A stretch of 5,120 bases of DNA from SAR92 clade bacterium (GTDB lineage: Bacteria; Pseudomonadota; Gammaproteobacteria; Pseudomonadales; Porticoccaceae), in the NCBI GenBank assembly GCA_018607545.1, contig JABBBF010000046.1:1-5120 (forward strand), read 5' to 3'. A program made the position numbers and the translations under genes. The number at the start of each line of letters is the position of its first letter. Positions within the stretch are counted from its first letter, which is position 1. Shown here piece after piece: positions 1-5,120 of the stretch. A model generated the notes under the pieces. The model was not told the DNA's origin and ran no database searches. It saw only the letters and a list, made by a program, of their open reading frames with translations.

Positions 1-29
1 TAAGAATATTTATTACACTCAAGACTAAG

Positions 30-52
30 GGATTAAGTTTTTAACCTAATCC
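30..52. other. Small imperfect inverted repeat near the left edge
   Basis: Arms 30-39 and 43-52 pair with one internal mismatch (36/46) around a 3-nt T loop. No T-run follows on either strand, so it is not a convincing terminator. The rest of 1-58 is AT-rich and shows no coding signal. It may be the 3' flank of a gene outside the window. Confidence 0.25.
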
Positions 53-58
53 AGCTAT

Positions 59-97
59 AAAAAACAGCTGCACTTTCTAAAGTGCAGCTGTTTTTTT
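59..97. terminator. Strong bidirectional rho-independent terminator, 3' of ahpF
   Basis: Positions 59-75 and 80-96 form a perfect inverted repeat with a GC-containing core (cagctgcac) and a 4-nt loop. It is flanked by six A on the left and seven T on the right, so both strands have a stem followed by a U-run. On the minus strand it lies about 46 bp past the ahpF stop and should end the ahpC-ahpF transcript. On the plus strand it could end a gene lying to the left of the window. Confidence 0.92.
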
Positions 98-142
98 GTC
101 CTTCTATTTACCGCTTCTACTATCCGTCTTATGGCTTTTAAC

Positions 143-1768
143 TTAAGAAGCCATGGCAATGTCTTTGTCGAGCGCTTTATAAAACATTTCCTCGAGCCGA
201 TCACCTTCAGTCAGCAAATACTCAAATGAGGATAGCGAGGCTTTTGAGCCTTCCCCCATAGAGATGATAATTTGTTTATAGGGTACCGTAGTCACATCGC
301 CGCAAGCGTATATTCCCGCGGCTGAAGTCTGGCATTTTTCATCAATAATAATTTCACCAAACCTGGTTTTCTCTACCAGATCGTTTAGGAAGCCACTGTT
401 GGGGATTAAGCCAATCTGTACAAAGATACCGTCGAGTTTAAGGCTGTGCTCGGTGTCACTAGCGCGATCTATATATTCGATGGCCGACACTTTTCCATCA
501 GTTGCGGTAATCTCTTTGGTCGCAACATTTTTGTGAATAGTAATATTGTCTTTCGCCAGCGCCTTATCGACGAGAATTTTATCCGCTTTGAGTTCGGGCA
601 TAAATTCAAACACCGTGACCGACTTAACCATATTGGCCAGATCCAGTGCCGCTTCTATACCAGAGTTTCCTCCACCGATAACGGCAACGTCCTTACCTTT
701 GAAAAAGGGCCCATCGCAATGGGGGCAGTAGGCCACACCATTGCCGACATTCTCTTTTTCACCGGGAATACCCAGTTCTCGCCAGTTGGCACCGGTAGCA
801 ATAATCACCGTTTTACTAAATATCTGTTCTCCCGAAGATAGGGTGATGATTTTGATCTCACCCTGCTCAACATGGCTGACTTTTAGATACTCTTTAAGAG
901 TAATTTCATACTCATCCATATGGTTCTGCAGCGCGCTGGAAAGTTTTGGCCCCGTGGTTTTGGGCACCGAAATTAAATTTTCGATATCCATTGTATCTTT
1001 TAACTGCCCGCCAACCCGATCCGCAATCAGAGTCACCTTAAGTCCCTTTCGCGCACTGTAAATCGCCGCACTCGCGCCCGCTGGGCCACCGCCAATAATG
1101 GTCACATCCTGAAGGGGCAGTGTTTCCTGTGGGAACTGGTCATCATTAGCACTGACCGCAGAGCCGTTGCGCTGGATTAATTTATCAATTAGTTGTGCGG
1201 TATCCACTTTGCCATTGGCGAAAAGTTCACCGTTTAGATAGACACTGGGAACCCCTTGAATATCGCGCTGTTCAATAATTTCCTGGTAATGTCCGCCATC
1301 GATCATTTCACTGCTGATACTCGGGTTTAAAAGGGCGAACTGATTAAGCGACTGAACAACATCCGGACAGTTGTGGCAGCTGAGACTGATAAATACCTCA
1401 AAGTTCAGTTCTTCCTGAATCCCTGAAATGATTTTCTTAACGCTGTCGTCAAGTTTTAGCGCTGTGCCTGAGGCGTGTAAAATAGCCAGTATCAGTGAAT
1501 TAAATTCATGGCCACTGGGAATACCGGAAAAACGAATGCCGCTGTCCACGCCATCAGCGAGCAACAGAAAGCTGATGGGACTTCGCAGAACAGCTGACAT
1601 ATCCCGCTCTTCCAGCTGGATATGATCACTCTGTTTGGAGATATCCTCAAGGAACTTCACCAGCTCTGCACGTTTGCTGTGCTCGCCTGCCTGCAGTACA
1701 AAAGTGACCTGTTTCTGCATGGATGCGGTGTAGCCTTTTACAGCGTTTAAAATTTCATTGGTTAACAT
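143..1768 (-). CDS. ahpF: Alkyl hydroperoxide reductase subunit F (NADH:peroxiredoxin reductase)
   Basis: This cytosolic flavoprotein passes electrons from NADH through FAD and two internal disulfides to oxidised AhpC. The protein is 541 aa, slightly longer than the roughly 520 aa usual for enterobacterial AhpF; the extra residues probably lie in the linker near 201-220. The N-terminal tandem thioredoxin-fold domain (about 1-200) carries the redox motif CHNC at 131-134. The thioredoxin-reductase-like part has an FAD dinucleotide motif GGGPAG at 226-231, the active-site disulfide CPHC at 348-351, an NAD(H) motif GGGNSG at 365-370 and the FAD-binding motif ACGDV near 488-492. All redox cysteines are present. 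I chose the start at 1768 because AGGAG lies 7 nt upstream (1776-1780) and the homologous N-terminus begins MLTNEIL. The frame stays open to an ATG at 1804, but that would add 12 unsupported residues. It is the second gene of the ahpC-ahpF operon, 125 bp after ahpC, and a hairpin in the gap probably lowers its expression. Confidence 0.96.
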   Translation of the reverse strand: MLTNEILNAVKGYTASMQKQVTFVLQAGEHSKRAELVKFLEDISKQSDHIQLEERDMSAVLRSPISFLLLADGVDSGIRFSGIPSGHEFNSLILAILHASGTALKLDDSVKKIISGIQEELNFEVFISLSCHNCPDVVQSLNQFALLNPSISSEMIDGGHYQEIIEQRDIQGVPSVYLNGELFANGKVDTAQLIDKLIQRNGSAVSANDDQFPQETLPLQDVTIIGGGPAGASAAIYSARKGLKVTLIADRVGGQLKDTMDIENLISVPKTTGPKLSSALQNHMDEYEITLKEYLKVSHVEQGEIKIITLSSGEQIFSKTVIIATGANWRELGIPGEKENVGNGVAYCPHCDGPFFKGKDVAVIGGGNSGIEAALDLANMVKSVTVFEFMPELKADKILVDKALAKDNITIHKNVATKEITATDGKVSAIEYIDRASDTEHSLKLDGIFVQIGLIPNSGFLNDLVEKTRFGEIIIDEKCQTSAAGIYACGDVTTVPYKQIIISMGEGSKASLSSFEYLLTEGDRLEEMFYKALDKDIAMAS

Positions 1769-1775
1769 ATCTATA

Positions 1776-1780
1776 CTCCT
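1776..1780 (-). promoter_or_regulatory. Ribosome binding site that fixes the ahpF start
   Basis: AGGAG on the minus strand, with a 7-nt spacer to the ATG at 1766-1768. It lies inside the longer open frame that begins at 1804, which argues for the shorter protein. Confidence 0.8.
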
Positions 1781-1800
1781 GTGCACCAAATTTTGCCGGC

Positions 1801-1838
1801 TCAAAAGTTGGGCTTTGAGAAATTCTCAGAGCCCAACT
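1801..1838 (-). terminator. Intra-operon terminator/attenuator between ahpC and ahpF
   Basis: Arms 1806-1820 and 1824-1838 form a 15-bp stem with a 3-nt loop. Read on the minus strand there is one A-C mismatch (1815/1829), and the stem is followed by a run of four T (1806-1803). The hairpin starts 55 bp after the ahpC stop and ends about 38 bp before the ahpF start. The short T-run suggests partial termination: abundant AhpC transcript and less ahpF read-through. The hairpin may also protect the 3' end of an ahpC-only mRNA. On the plus strand the mismatch becomes a U-G pair but no T-run follows. Confidence 0.72.
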
Positions 1839-1840
1839 CA

Positions 1841-1896
1841 TTGTTACAAGCTTATTGTTACAAACTTTCTATTACAGACTTTCTATTACAAGCTTA
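1841..1896. repeat. Four tandem imperfect 14-bp repeats in the ahpC-ahpF gap
   Basis: Units lie at 1841-1854, 1855-1868, 1869-1882 and 1883-1896, with plus-strand consensus YTRTTACARRCTTW. The outer two units share the ending AAGCTTA. The unit at 1883-1896 contains the ahpC stop codon (1894-1896). Because 14 is not a multiple of three, the copies place TAA and TAG in several frames just after ahpC. The tract ends only a few bases from the attenuator hairpin. It probably arose by slippage or tandem duplication; no function is known to me. Confidence 0.85.
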
Positions 1897-2457
1897 GATT
1901 TTGCCCACTAGATCCAGAGAAGGAGCCAGTGTCGCTTCGCCTTCTTTCCACGCCGCTGGACAGACTTCGCCTGGATGGCTGGCAACGTACTGTGCAGCCT
2001 TAACCTTGCGCATCAGATCTTCTGCGTCGCGACCAATGCCTTCAGCAGTGATTTCCATTGCCTGAATAACACCCTCTGGATCAACAATAAAAGTACCGCG
2101 ATCTGCCAGACCCTGACCTTCACGCATCACTTCGAAGTTGCGGGTAATTTCTCCGGTTGGATCACCAATCATCGTGTACTGGATTTTGCCGATGGTCTCA
2201 GACGAATCGTGCCACGCTTTGTGCGTAAAGTGTGTGTCAGTTGATACTGAGTAAATCTCTACGCCACGGGATTGGAACTCTGCATAATGATCTGCAACAT
2301 CGCCTAACTCAGTGGGGCAAACGAAGGTAAAATCTGCAGGGTAAAAGAAGAACACCGACCATTTGCCGCTGAGATCTTTGTCTGAAACTTCAATAAATTC
2401 ACCCGCTTTAAAAGCAGTCGCATTGAAGGGTTTAATTTGAGTGTTGATAAGTGCCAT
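1894..2457 (-). CDS. ahpC: Alkyl hydroperoxide reductase subunit C (typical 2-Cys peroxiredoxin)
   Basis: This cytosolic peroxidase reduces H2O2, organic hydroperoxides and peroxynitrite, and is re-reduced by AhpF. At 187 aa it matches the length of the Escherichia coli protein and closely resembles it throughout. The peroxidatic motif PxxxTxxC is complete: Pro40, Thr44 and Cys47, within FTFVCPTEL. Arg120, which contacts the active site, lies in ADRGTF. The resolving Cys166 is in [13 protein letters not shown], followed by the conserved tail ending LVGKI. The start at 2457 has GGAG at 2464-2467 with a 6-nt spacer. It is the first gene of the ahpC-ahpF operon and is divergent from oxyR, the expected activator. 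I saw nothing unusual in the protein, and the assignment is close to certain. Confidence 0.98.
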   Translation of the reverse strand: MALINTQIKPFNATAFKAGEFIEVSDKDLSGKWSVFFFYPADFTFVCPTELGDVADHYAEFQSRGVEIYSVSTDTHFTHKAWHDSSETIGKIQYTMIGDPTGEITRNFEVMREGQGLADRGTFIVDPEGVIQAMEITAEGIGRDAEDLMRKVKAAQYVASHPGEVCPAAWKEGEATLAPSLDLVGKI

Positions 2458-2463
2458 AAGGGG

Positions 2464-2467
2464 CTCC
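2464..2467 (-). promoter_or_regulatory. ahpC ribosome binding site
   Basis: GGAG on the minus strand, 6 nt before the ATG at 2455-2457. A run of seven A lies a few bases further upstream in the leader, which may favour an unstructured, well-translated start region. Confidence 0.7.
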
Positions 2468-2514
2468 GTTTTTTTGGGTTGTTTTTATGGATAGCTATTT
2501 AAATCTCGGGAACC

Positions 2515-2542
2515 AATATAAGTGCGGCCTATCAATTGATAA
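2515..2542 (-). promoter_or_regulatory. Candidate ahpC promoter
   Basis: On the minus strand a TATATT -10 box (2515-2520) lies 16 bp from a poor -35 box, TTATCA (2537-2542). Transcription would start near 2508, giving a leader of about 50 nt. A weak -35 beside an activator site is what is expected of an OxyR-activated promoter. The boxes were picked by eye. Confidence 0.45.
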
Positions 2543-2571
2543 AGTGGATTGTTTCTATTGTTATGTTCTAT
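2535..2571. promoter_or_regulatory. Candidate OxyR operator between ahpC and oxyR
   Basis: I aligned the known OxyR pattern (two ATAGnTnnnAnCTAT dyads with starts 22 bp apart) by eye. The dyad at 2557-2571 matches 8 of 10 defined bases and the one at 2535-2549 matches 6 of 10. Both start ATTG-T, exactly 22 bp apart. The site abuts and overlaps the proposed ahpC -35 and covers the proposed oxyR -10, which fits activation of ahpC and repression of oxyR. The matrix match is modest, so position is the main argument. Confidence 0.45.
2536..2564 (+). promoter_or_regulatory. Candidate oxyR promoter
   Basis: TTGATA (2536-2541, 5 of 6 to the -35 consensus) is separated by 17 bp from TGTTAT (2559-2564, 4 of 6 to the -10 consensus). 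Its -35 shares bases with the proposed ahpC -35 on the opposite strand. Other -10 choices exist slightly downstream, around TAGATT at 2576. Confidence 0.4.
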
Positions 2572-2622
2572 TTATTAGATTAATGTGTAAGCCTTAACTG
2601 CAGTCGATTCTGGTGGCCCTCC

Positions 2623-3510
2623 ATGATTTCCACAAAACAGCTCTTCTACGCACTGGCCGTTGAACGCACACTGCATTTTAAAAGAGCCGCTGAAAACTGC
2701 AGTATCAGTCAGTCCGCGCTGAGTACCGCGCTTGGGGAGTTGGAAAAGCAGCTCGGCTTGCAGATATTTGAACGGGATAATAAAAAAGTTCTGGTCACAC
2801 CCGTGGGGCGAGAGATTCTTGATCGAGCGCAGAGCATTATGTTGCAGGTAGGTGAATTACAGCAGCTCGCCAACAACCAGCAGGCACCCCTGAGTTTTCC
2901 TATTACCGTAGGTGTTATTCCGACTATTGCGCCCTATTTGTTGCCCAAGTTATTTCCGGCTCTTGATAAGCTGGCGCCTGAAGCCCAGTTAACGATTGTT
3001 GAAGAGCAGTCCCATGTATTGGTTGATAGGGTCAAACGCGGAGAGATTGATACCGCGATACTGGCAATGCCATTTCCCTGCGATGGGTTGTTAAGTATGG
3101 AATTCTGGCGCGAGGATTTTTATTGGGTCGCTTTAAAAGGTGAGAAACACACCAATCAGGCGGAAATAACCAGCAACGAATTACTCGACAGCAAGTTGAT
3201 GTTGCTCAGCGAAGGCCACTGTCTGAAAGATCATATTCTCGATGCCTGCAGTCTGCCTGAACAGACCGCCAATCATGGTTTTGGTGCCACGAGCTTGAAT
3301 ACTCTGGTGCAAATGGTTTTGGGTAAGTTGGGCACAACACTGATTCCTGAAATGGCGCTGGAACAGTTAACTCGCCAGAGTGATTCACTGACGGCGGTGC
3401 ACCTCAATGAGCCGGGGCCACACCGTAAAATAGCGTTTATTATTCGTCCCAATTACACCAGGATGGCCTGTATTGAGGCACTGATGAAGATATGCCGGCA
3501 GGCTCTGTAG
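2623..3510 (+). CDS. oxyR: Hydrogen peroxide-sensing LysR-type regulator OxyR
   Basis: This cytoplasmic transcription factor is activated by H2O2 through an intramolecular disulfide and controls peroxide-defence genes. The 295-aa protein has an N-terminal winged helix-turn-helix (about 1-60, with HFKRAAENCSISQSALS as its core) followed by a LysR substrate-binding domain (about 92-295). The redox pair is Cys200 in LLSEGHCLKDH and Cys209, spaced nine apart exactly as Cys199 and Cys208 of the Escherichia coli protein. Thr101 (IPTIAPYLLP) and His199 match the residues that set peroxide reactivity. Lys202 stands where that protein has Arg201, a conservative change. The start at 2623 is preceded only by a weak GGTGG (2612-2616), and no upstream in-frame start precedes the stop at 2581-2583. 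Divergence from ahpC supports the OxyR call over a generic LysR regulator. Low translation would suit an autoregulated sensor. Confidence 0.93.
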   Translation: MISTKQLFYALAVERTLHFKRAAENCSISQSALSTALGELEKQLGLQIFERDNKKVLVTPVGREILDRAQSIMLQVGELQQLANNQQAPLSFPITVGVIPTIAPYLLPKLFPALDKLAPEAQLTIVEEQSHVLVDRVKRGEIDTAILAMPFPCDGLLSMEFWREDFYWVALKGEKHTNQAEITSNELLDSKLMLLSEGHCLKDHILDACSLPEQTANHGFGATSLNTLVQMVLGKLGTTLIPEMALEQLTRQSDSLTAVHLNEPGPHRKIAFIIRPNYTRMACIEALMKICRQAL

Positions 3511-3532
3511 TAGGGGCTATAGAAGGCAATAG

Positions 3533-3577
3533 TGTAGCGAGAAAAGAGATAGCGGGTAAAGAAATAGCCTGTAAAGA
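3533..3577. repeat. Three imperfect 15-bp tandem repeats 3' of oxyR
   Basis: Units at 3533-3547, 3548-3562 and 3563-3577 share a TAGC...GTAAAGA-like core. The second and third agree at 12 of 15 positions; the first is more diverged, at about 11 of 15 to the second. A further decayed copy may precede them. The tract starts 22 bp after the oxyR stop and runs into the hairpin at 3580. No function is evident. Confidence 0.6.
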
Positions 3578-3609
3578 AAAGGCCCTATTAACATCAGTTA
3601 ATAGGGCCT
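3572..3609 (-). terminator. Rho-independent terminator for the outer-membrane protein gene
   Basis: Arms 3580-3592 and 3597-3609 form a perfect 13-bp stem with a 4-nt loop. On the minus strand it is followed by TTTTCTTTAC, a usable interrupted U-run, so it should end transcription coming from 4354. On the plus strand, the direction of oxyR, no T-run follows, so it would be a weak terminator or an RNA-protecting hairpin. It lies about 125 bp past the minus-strand stop. Confidence 0.7.
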
Positions 3610-3681
3610 ATCCGTGTTACAAGAAAAACATACAATCACATTTTAAAAAATAACCATTTCATGCTTTAAGTGAGTCTATTA

Positions 3682-3709
3682 ATCTCAGCTCTTGGGAGGA
3701 AACTGAGAT
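3682..3709. other. Short inverted repeat in the 3' flank of the outer-membrane protein gene
   Basis: Arms atctcag (3682-3688) and ctgagat (3703-3709) pair over 7 bp around a 14-nt loop, about 25 bp beyond the stop at 3734. No T-run follows on the minus strand, so it is at most a 3'-UTR hairpin. I see no gene in 3511-3733. Confidence 0.25.
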
Positions 3710-3733
3710 CTCTAGATCCACCTATGCCATCAA

Positions 3734-4354
3734 TTAAAACGGCAATGAGTAAGATGCAACAAAAGTAGGCTCAGCTTCTACATCACCAGCAACCCCAAAA
3801 GGAACGCTGTAAGTGAAGGACATAGAATCGCTGTAAGAGTAAGTTACGTCGAAGTTCTCCTGGCCGTCTTTGTGAGCGCCGTACATCAGAGAGAAATCAG
3901 CAATATCGTAACCAACAGCTGTGTAAGTGTAATCTGTATCAACATCGTCATAAATAGTTAAGCTTACTGGACCGTAACCTATTGAGTAGATGTACTCGGC
4001 CAGTTCGCCGGGCTTGTTGTTCTCGCTTTCGCCAGTAGGGTATACATAAGTTGCATAGCCGATGTCGTAAGAGAACTCACCAACTGATCCGCCGTAACCA
4101 ACGAAGAAATCGTATTCGGTGCCAGCTGCTACGTCACCTGATGAAAGCCATAGACCGCCGTAGAAACCACCTTCGCTGTAGACTAAGTCTGCAGCCAGTG
4201 CTGGAGTACCTGAACCCAGATCGTATCCACGCCATAGGTAAGTTGAAGAGATAGAAGCAGAAGCGGCAACTTCAGCAACAGCTACAGGTGCTACACCCAT
4301 GGCCATAGTTGAAAGAGCTGCAGTCGCTAACATGGTTTTTTTGAATGTGTTCAT
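3734..4354 (-). CDS. TorF/Gcw_chp-family putative outer-membrane porin
   Basis: This predicted outer-membrane beta-barrel has 206 aa. Residues 1-27 form a classic signal peptide: a basic start (MNTFKK), an Ala/Met-rich hydrophobic core and an AVA cleavage site before Glu28. The mature part has alternating, aromatic-rich strands. STYLWRGYDLGSGTPALAAD (38-57), FYGGLWLSSG (64-73), TEYDFFVGYGG (79-89) and IGYATYVYPTGE (98-109) recall the Gcw_chp pattern. The C-terminus ends LPF; a terminal Phe is the usual barrel-assembly signal. Acidic residues are frequent in the mature region. I chose the start at 4354 because it gives the signal peptide and has GAGG at 4367-4370, although the 12-nt spacer is long. 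The frame stays open to 4438, but that extension has no ribosome binding site I can see. The gene is transcribed alone and converges on oxyR. The family's substrate is unknown and no transport role can be read from the sequence. Confidence 0.78.
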   Translation of the reverse strand: MNTFKKTMLATAALSTMAMGVAPVAVAEVAASASISSTYLWRGYDLGSGTPALAADLVYSEGGFYGGLWLSSGDVAAGTEYDFFVGYGGSVGEFSYDIGYATYVYPTGESENNKPGELAEYIYSIGYGPVSLTIYDDVDTDYTYTAVGYDIADFSLMYGAHKDGQENFDVTYSYSDSMSFTYSVPFGVAGDVEAEPTFVASYSLPF

Positions 4355-4381
4355 ATGCGTTATTAACCTCAAAGTTAAATT

Positions 4382-4412
4382 GAATAATATAAATAAGGCA
4401 TGCCCCCAAAAA
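4382..4412 (-). promoter_or_regulatory. Possible promoter of the outer-membrane protein gene
   Basis: On the minus strand, the AT-rich stretch just upstream of the start has TATATT-like -10 sequences near 4386-4391 and only poor -35 candidates (T-run near 4408-4412). A GGCATGCC palindrome (4397-4404) sits in the spacer. This is a weak call by eye; it could also be part of a transcribed leader. Confidence 0.25.
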
Positions 4413-4431
4413 CTCGGCAAGCAAATTAATA

Positions 4432-4463
4432 CCACCACTCTTTAGTAGGACTGTGAGTGATGG
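4432..4463 (-). terminator. Possible weak terminator or hairpin after the LuxR-type gene
   Basis: Arms 4432-4440 and 4455-4463 form a 9-bp stem (one U-G pair in minus-strand RNA) with a 14-nt loop, about 100 bp beyond the regulator's stop. The following minus-strand sequence is AT-rich (TATTAATTTG) but has no clean T-run. The remainder of 4355-4564 is AT-rich, with no gene I can support. Confidence 0.35.
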
Positions 4464-4564
4464 ATCAATAATAAAGAATGTCTGGGAATTTAATATGCGC
4501 GTAAGAGGCGACAGGGCTACGTAGAATGACGTATATGTATTCTATATATAGATTATTCTGCTAT

Positions 4565-5120
4565 TTACACCTGGCTTAAATAGCGCAGTGAGACGGCGGC
4601 GGCAGTGGTTCGGTTTTCAACATTTAATTTACGGAAAATCTGCTCCAGATGTTTATTTGCCGTGCGCGGACTAAAGTCCAGAATAAGCGCTATCTCATGA
4701 TTGGTTTTGCCTTTGGCAATCCAGGTTAAAACTTCGGCTTCACGCGTGGTCAACTTAAATTTTTCTTTCAATAAATCCTCTTCTTCAGGTTTGTTGGCTG
4801 GCTCAATCAACAGTAGCTTTTCATTTTTATCTTTTGATTCCAACGCGGTAACTAACAGCGGTTCGGATAAGTCATCAATCAGCAGAGGTTCTTGAGCGCC
4901 ATGTGCCAGCCAGGGCGCCAGCAGTTCTGGTATTGCTGTGGTTATCCAGTCATGACTTGCGCCAAGGCTTTCCATCAGACTGTGAGTGTTAGGTGTTGAC
5001 CACAGAATATTGCCCTGCAAATCGACAGAGAGAGAGTGTTGTCCGAGGGTGTCCAGCGCGTGACGAGCACCGGTGGCAATACGTGAGTTAGTGAGATGGG
5101 CGCGCATTCTCGCGATCAAA
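4565..5120 (-). CDS. LuxR-family response regulator, C-terminal part (5' end outside the window)
   Basis: The frame is open to the right edge, giving about 184 residues of a DNA-binding regulator. The first visible residues (IARMRAHL, then NSRIATGARHALDT) look like the end of a response-regulator receiver domain. The leftmost TTG codon is therefore read as an internal leucine rather than a start. A middle segment (about 28-108 of the visible part) with SVDLQGNILWSTPN resembles a PAS-type sensor fold. A charged linker with PEEEDLLKEK follows. The GerE/LuxR helix-turn-helix spans about 122-180, with LTTREAEVLTWIAKGKTNHEIA, then the recognition-helix region SPRTANKHLEQIFRKLNVENRTTAAA. The partner kinase and target genes are not visible. 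It is on the same strand as the outer-membrane protein gene but 210 bp away, so an operon is not implied. The helix-turn-helix call is firm; the receiver and PAS calls are inference. Confidence 0.85.
   Translation of the reverse strand, partial: LIARMRAHLTNSRIATGARHALDTLGQHSLSVDLQGNILWSTPNTHSLMESLGASHDWITTAIPELLAPWLAHGAQEPLLIDDLSEPLLVTALESKDKNEKLLLIEPANKPEEEDLLKEKFKLTTREAEVLTWIAKGKTNHEIALILDFSPRTANKHLEQIFRKLNVENRTTAAAVSLRYLSQV

Noticed and set aside
446..1061. Several plus-strand open frames (446-841, 546-731, 741-1061)
   Set aside because: They lie antisense to ahpF, whose protein is fully conserved through this region. Their translations resemble no known family and no ribosome binding site supports them.
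1428..1625. Plus-strand open frame within ahpF
   Set aside because: It is a Ser/Leu-rich shadow of the N-terminal thioredoxin-fold region of ahpF, without domain features.
1769..1804. 12-residue N-terminal extension of AhpF starting at 1804
   Set aside because: A strong AGGAG lies inside this stretch, correctly spaced for the ATG at 1768. The extension also overlaps the attenuator's T-run.
1758..2244. Plus-strand open frames across the repeats and ahpC (1758-2003, 1975-2244)
   Set aside because: They are antisense to ahpC and through non-coding repeats; the repeated residues simply reflect the 14-bp DNA repeats.
3206..3388. Minus-strand open frame inside oxyR
   Set aside because: It is antisense to the conserved redox region of OxyR, and its translation has no recognisable feature.
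3724..3768. Tiny plus-strand open frame (14 codons) behind a GGGAGGAAA stretch
   Set aside because: The purine-rich stretch is too far from the ATG (about 20 nt), the peptide is very short, and it overlaps the end of the outer-membrane protein gene antisense.
4051..4254. Arg-rich plus-strand open frame inside the outer-membrane protein gene
   Set aside because: The arginine-rich composition follows from reading the opposite strand of a barrel gene; there is no start context or family match.
4355..4438. 28-residue hydrophobic extension of the outer-membrane protein from 4438
   Set aside because: It would bury a normal signal peptide behind a second hydrophobic stretch, overlaps the hairpin at 4432-4463, and has no ribosome binding site I can see.
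4701..4895. Ser-rich plus-strand open frame within the LuxR-type gene
   Set aside because: It is antisense to the conserved helix-turn-helix region and the charged linker, with no independent support.
5117..5119. TTG codon as the start of the LuxR-type regulator
   Set aside because: The frame is open to the window edge and the visible N-terminus looks like the end of a receiver domain, so the true start lies outside.
1..5120. Mobile element, CRISPR array, tRNA or rRNA
   Set aside because: I saw no transposase or integrase motifs, no spaced direct repeats of CRISPR type, and no tRNA or rRNA signatures. The short tandem repeats have no spacers.

Overview
The window holds a peroxide-defence locus of a Gram-negative bacterium, followed by an outer-membrane protein gene and the end of a regulator gene. 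AhpC and OxyR both closely follow the enterobacterial pattern. The last gene encodes a predicted outer-membrane beta-barrel of the TorF/Gcw_chp type, with a signal peptide and a C-terminal Phe. These traits point to a gammaproteobacterium, plausibly a marine or aquatic one. The genus cannot be told from the sequence alone.

Layout, left to right. Positions 1-58 hold no recognisable gene. A strong bidirectional terminator (59-97) ends the minus-strand operon. ahpF (143-1768, minus) and ahpC (1894-2457, minus) form an ahpC-ahpF operon. The 125-bp gap between them holds four tandem 14-bp repeats, beginning at the ahpC stop codon, and then a terminator-like hairpin that should attenuate ahpF relative to ahpC. 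The 165-bp region 2458-2622 separates ahpC from divergent oxyR (2623-3510, plus). It carries back-to-back candidate promoters and a degenerate OxyR-type operator. Between oxyR and the next gene, which converges on it, 223 bp contain imperfect 15-bp tandem repeats and a perfect 13-bp stem whose T-rich flank lies on the minus strand. A TorF-like outer-membrane protein gene (3734-4354, minus) follows. After 210 bp of AT-rich non-coding DNA comes the C-terminal part of a LuxR-family response regulator (4565 to the right edge, minus), cut by the window.

How the genes work together: OxyR senses H2O2 through a reversible disulfide (Cys200-Cys209 here) and is expected to activate ahpC from the shared intergenic region while repressing itself. 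AhpC (Cys47/Cys166) reduces peroxides and is recycled by the NADH-dependent flavoprotein AhpF (Cys131/134 and Cys348/351). The outer-membrane protein and the LuxR regulator show no clear functional link to this module.

I found no mobile element, CRISPR array, RNA gene or clearly new system. The least ordinary content is in the intergenic DNA: the two short tandem-repeat tracts, the intra-operon attenuator and the overlapping divergent promoters.
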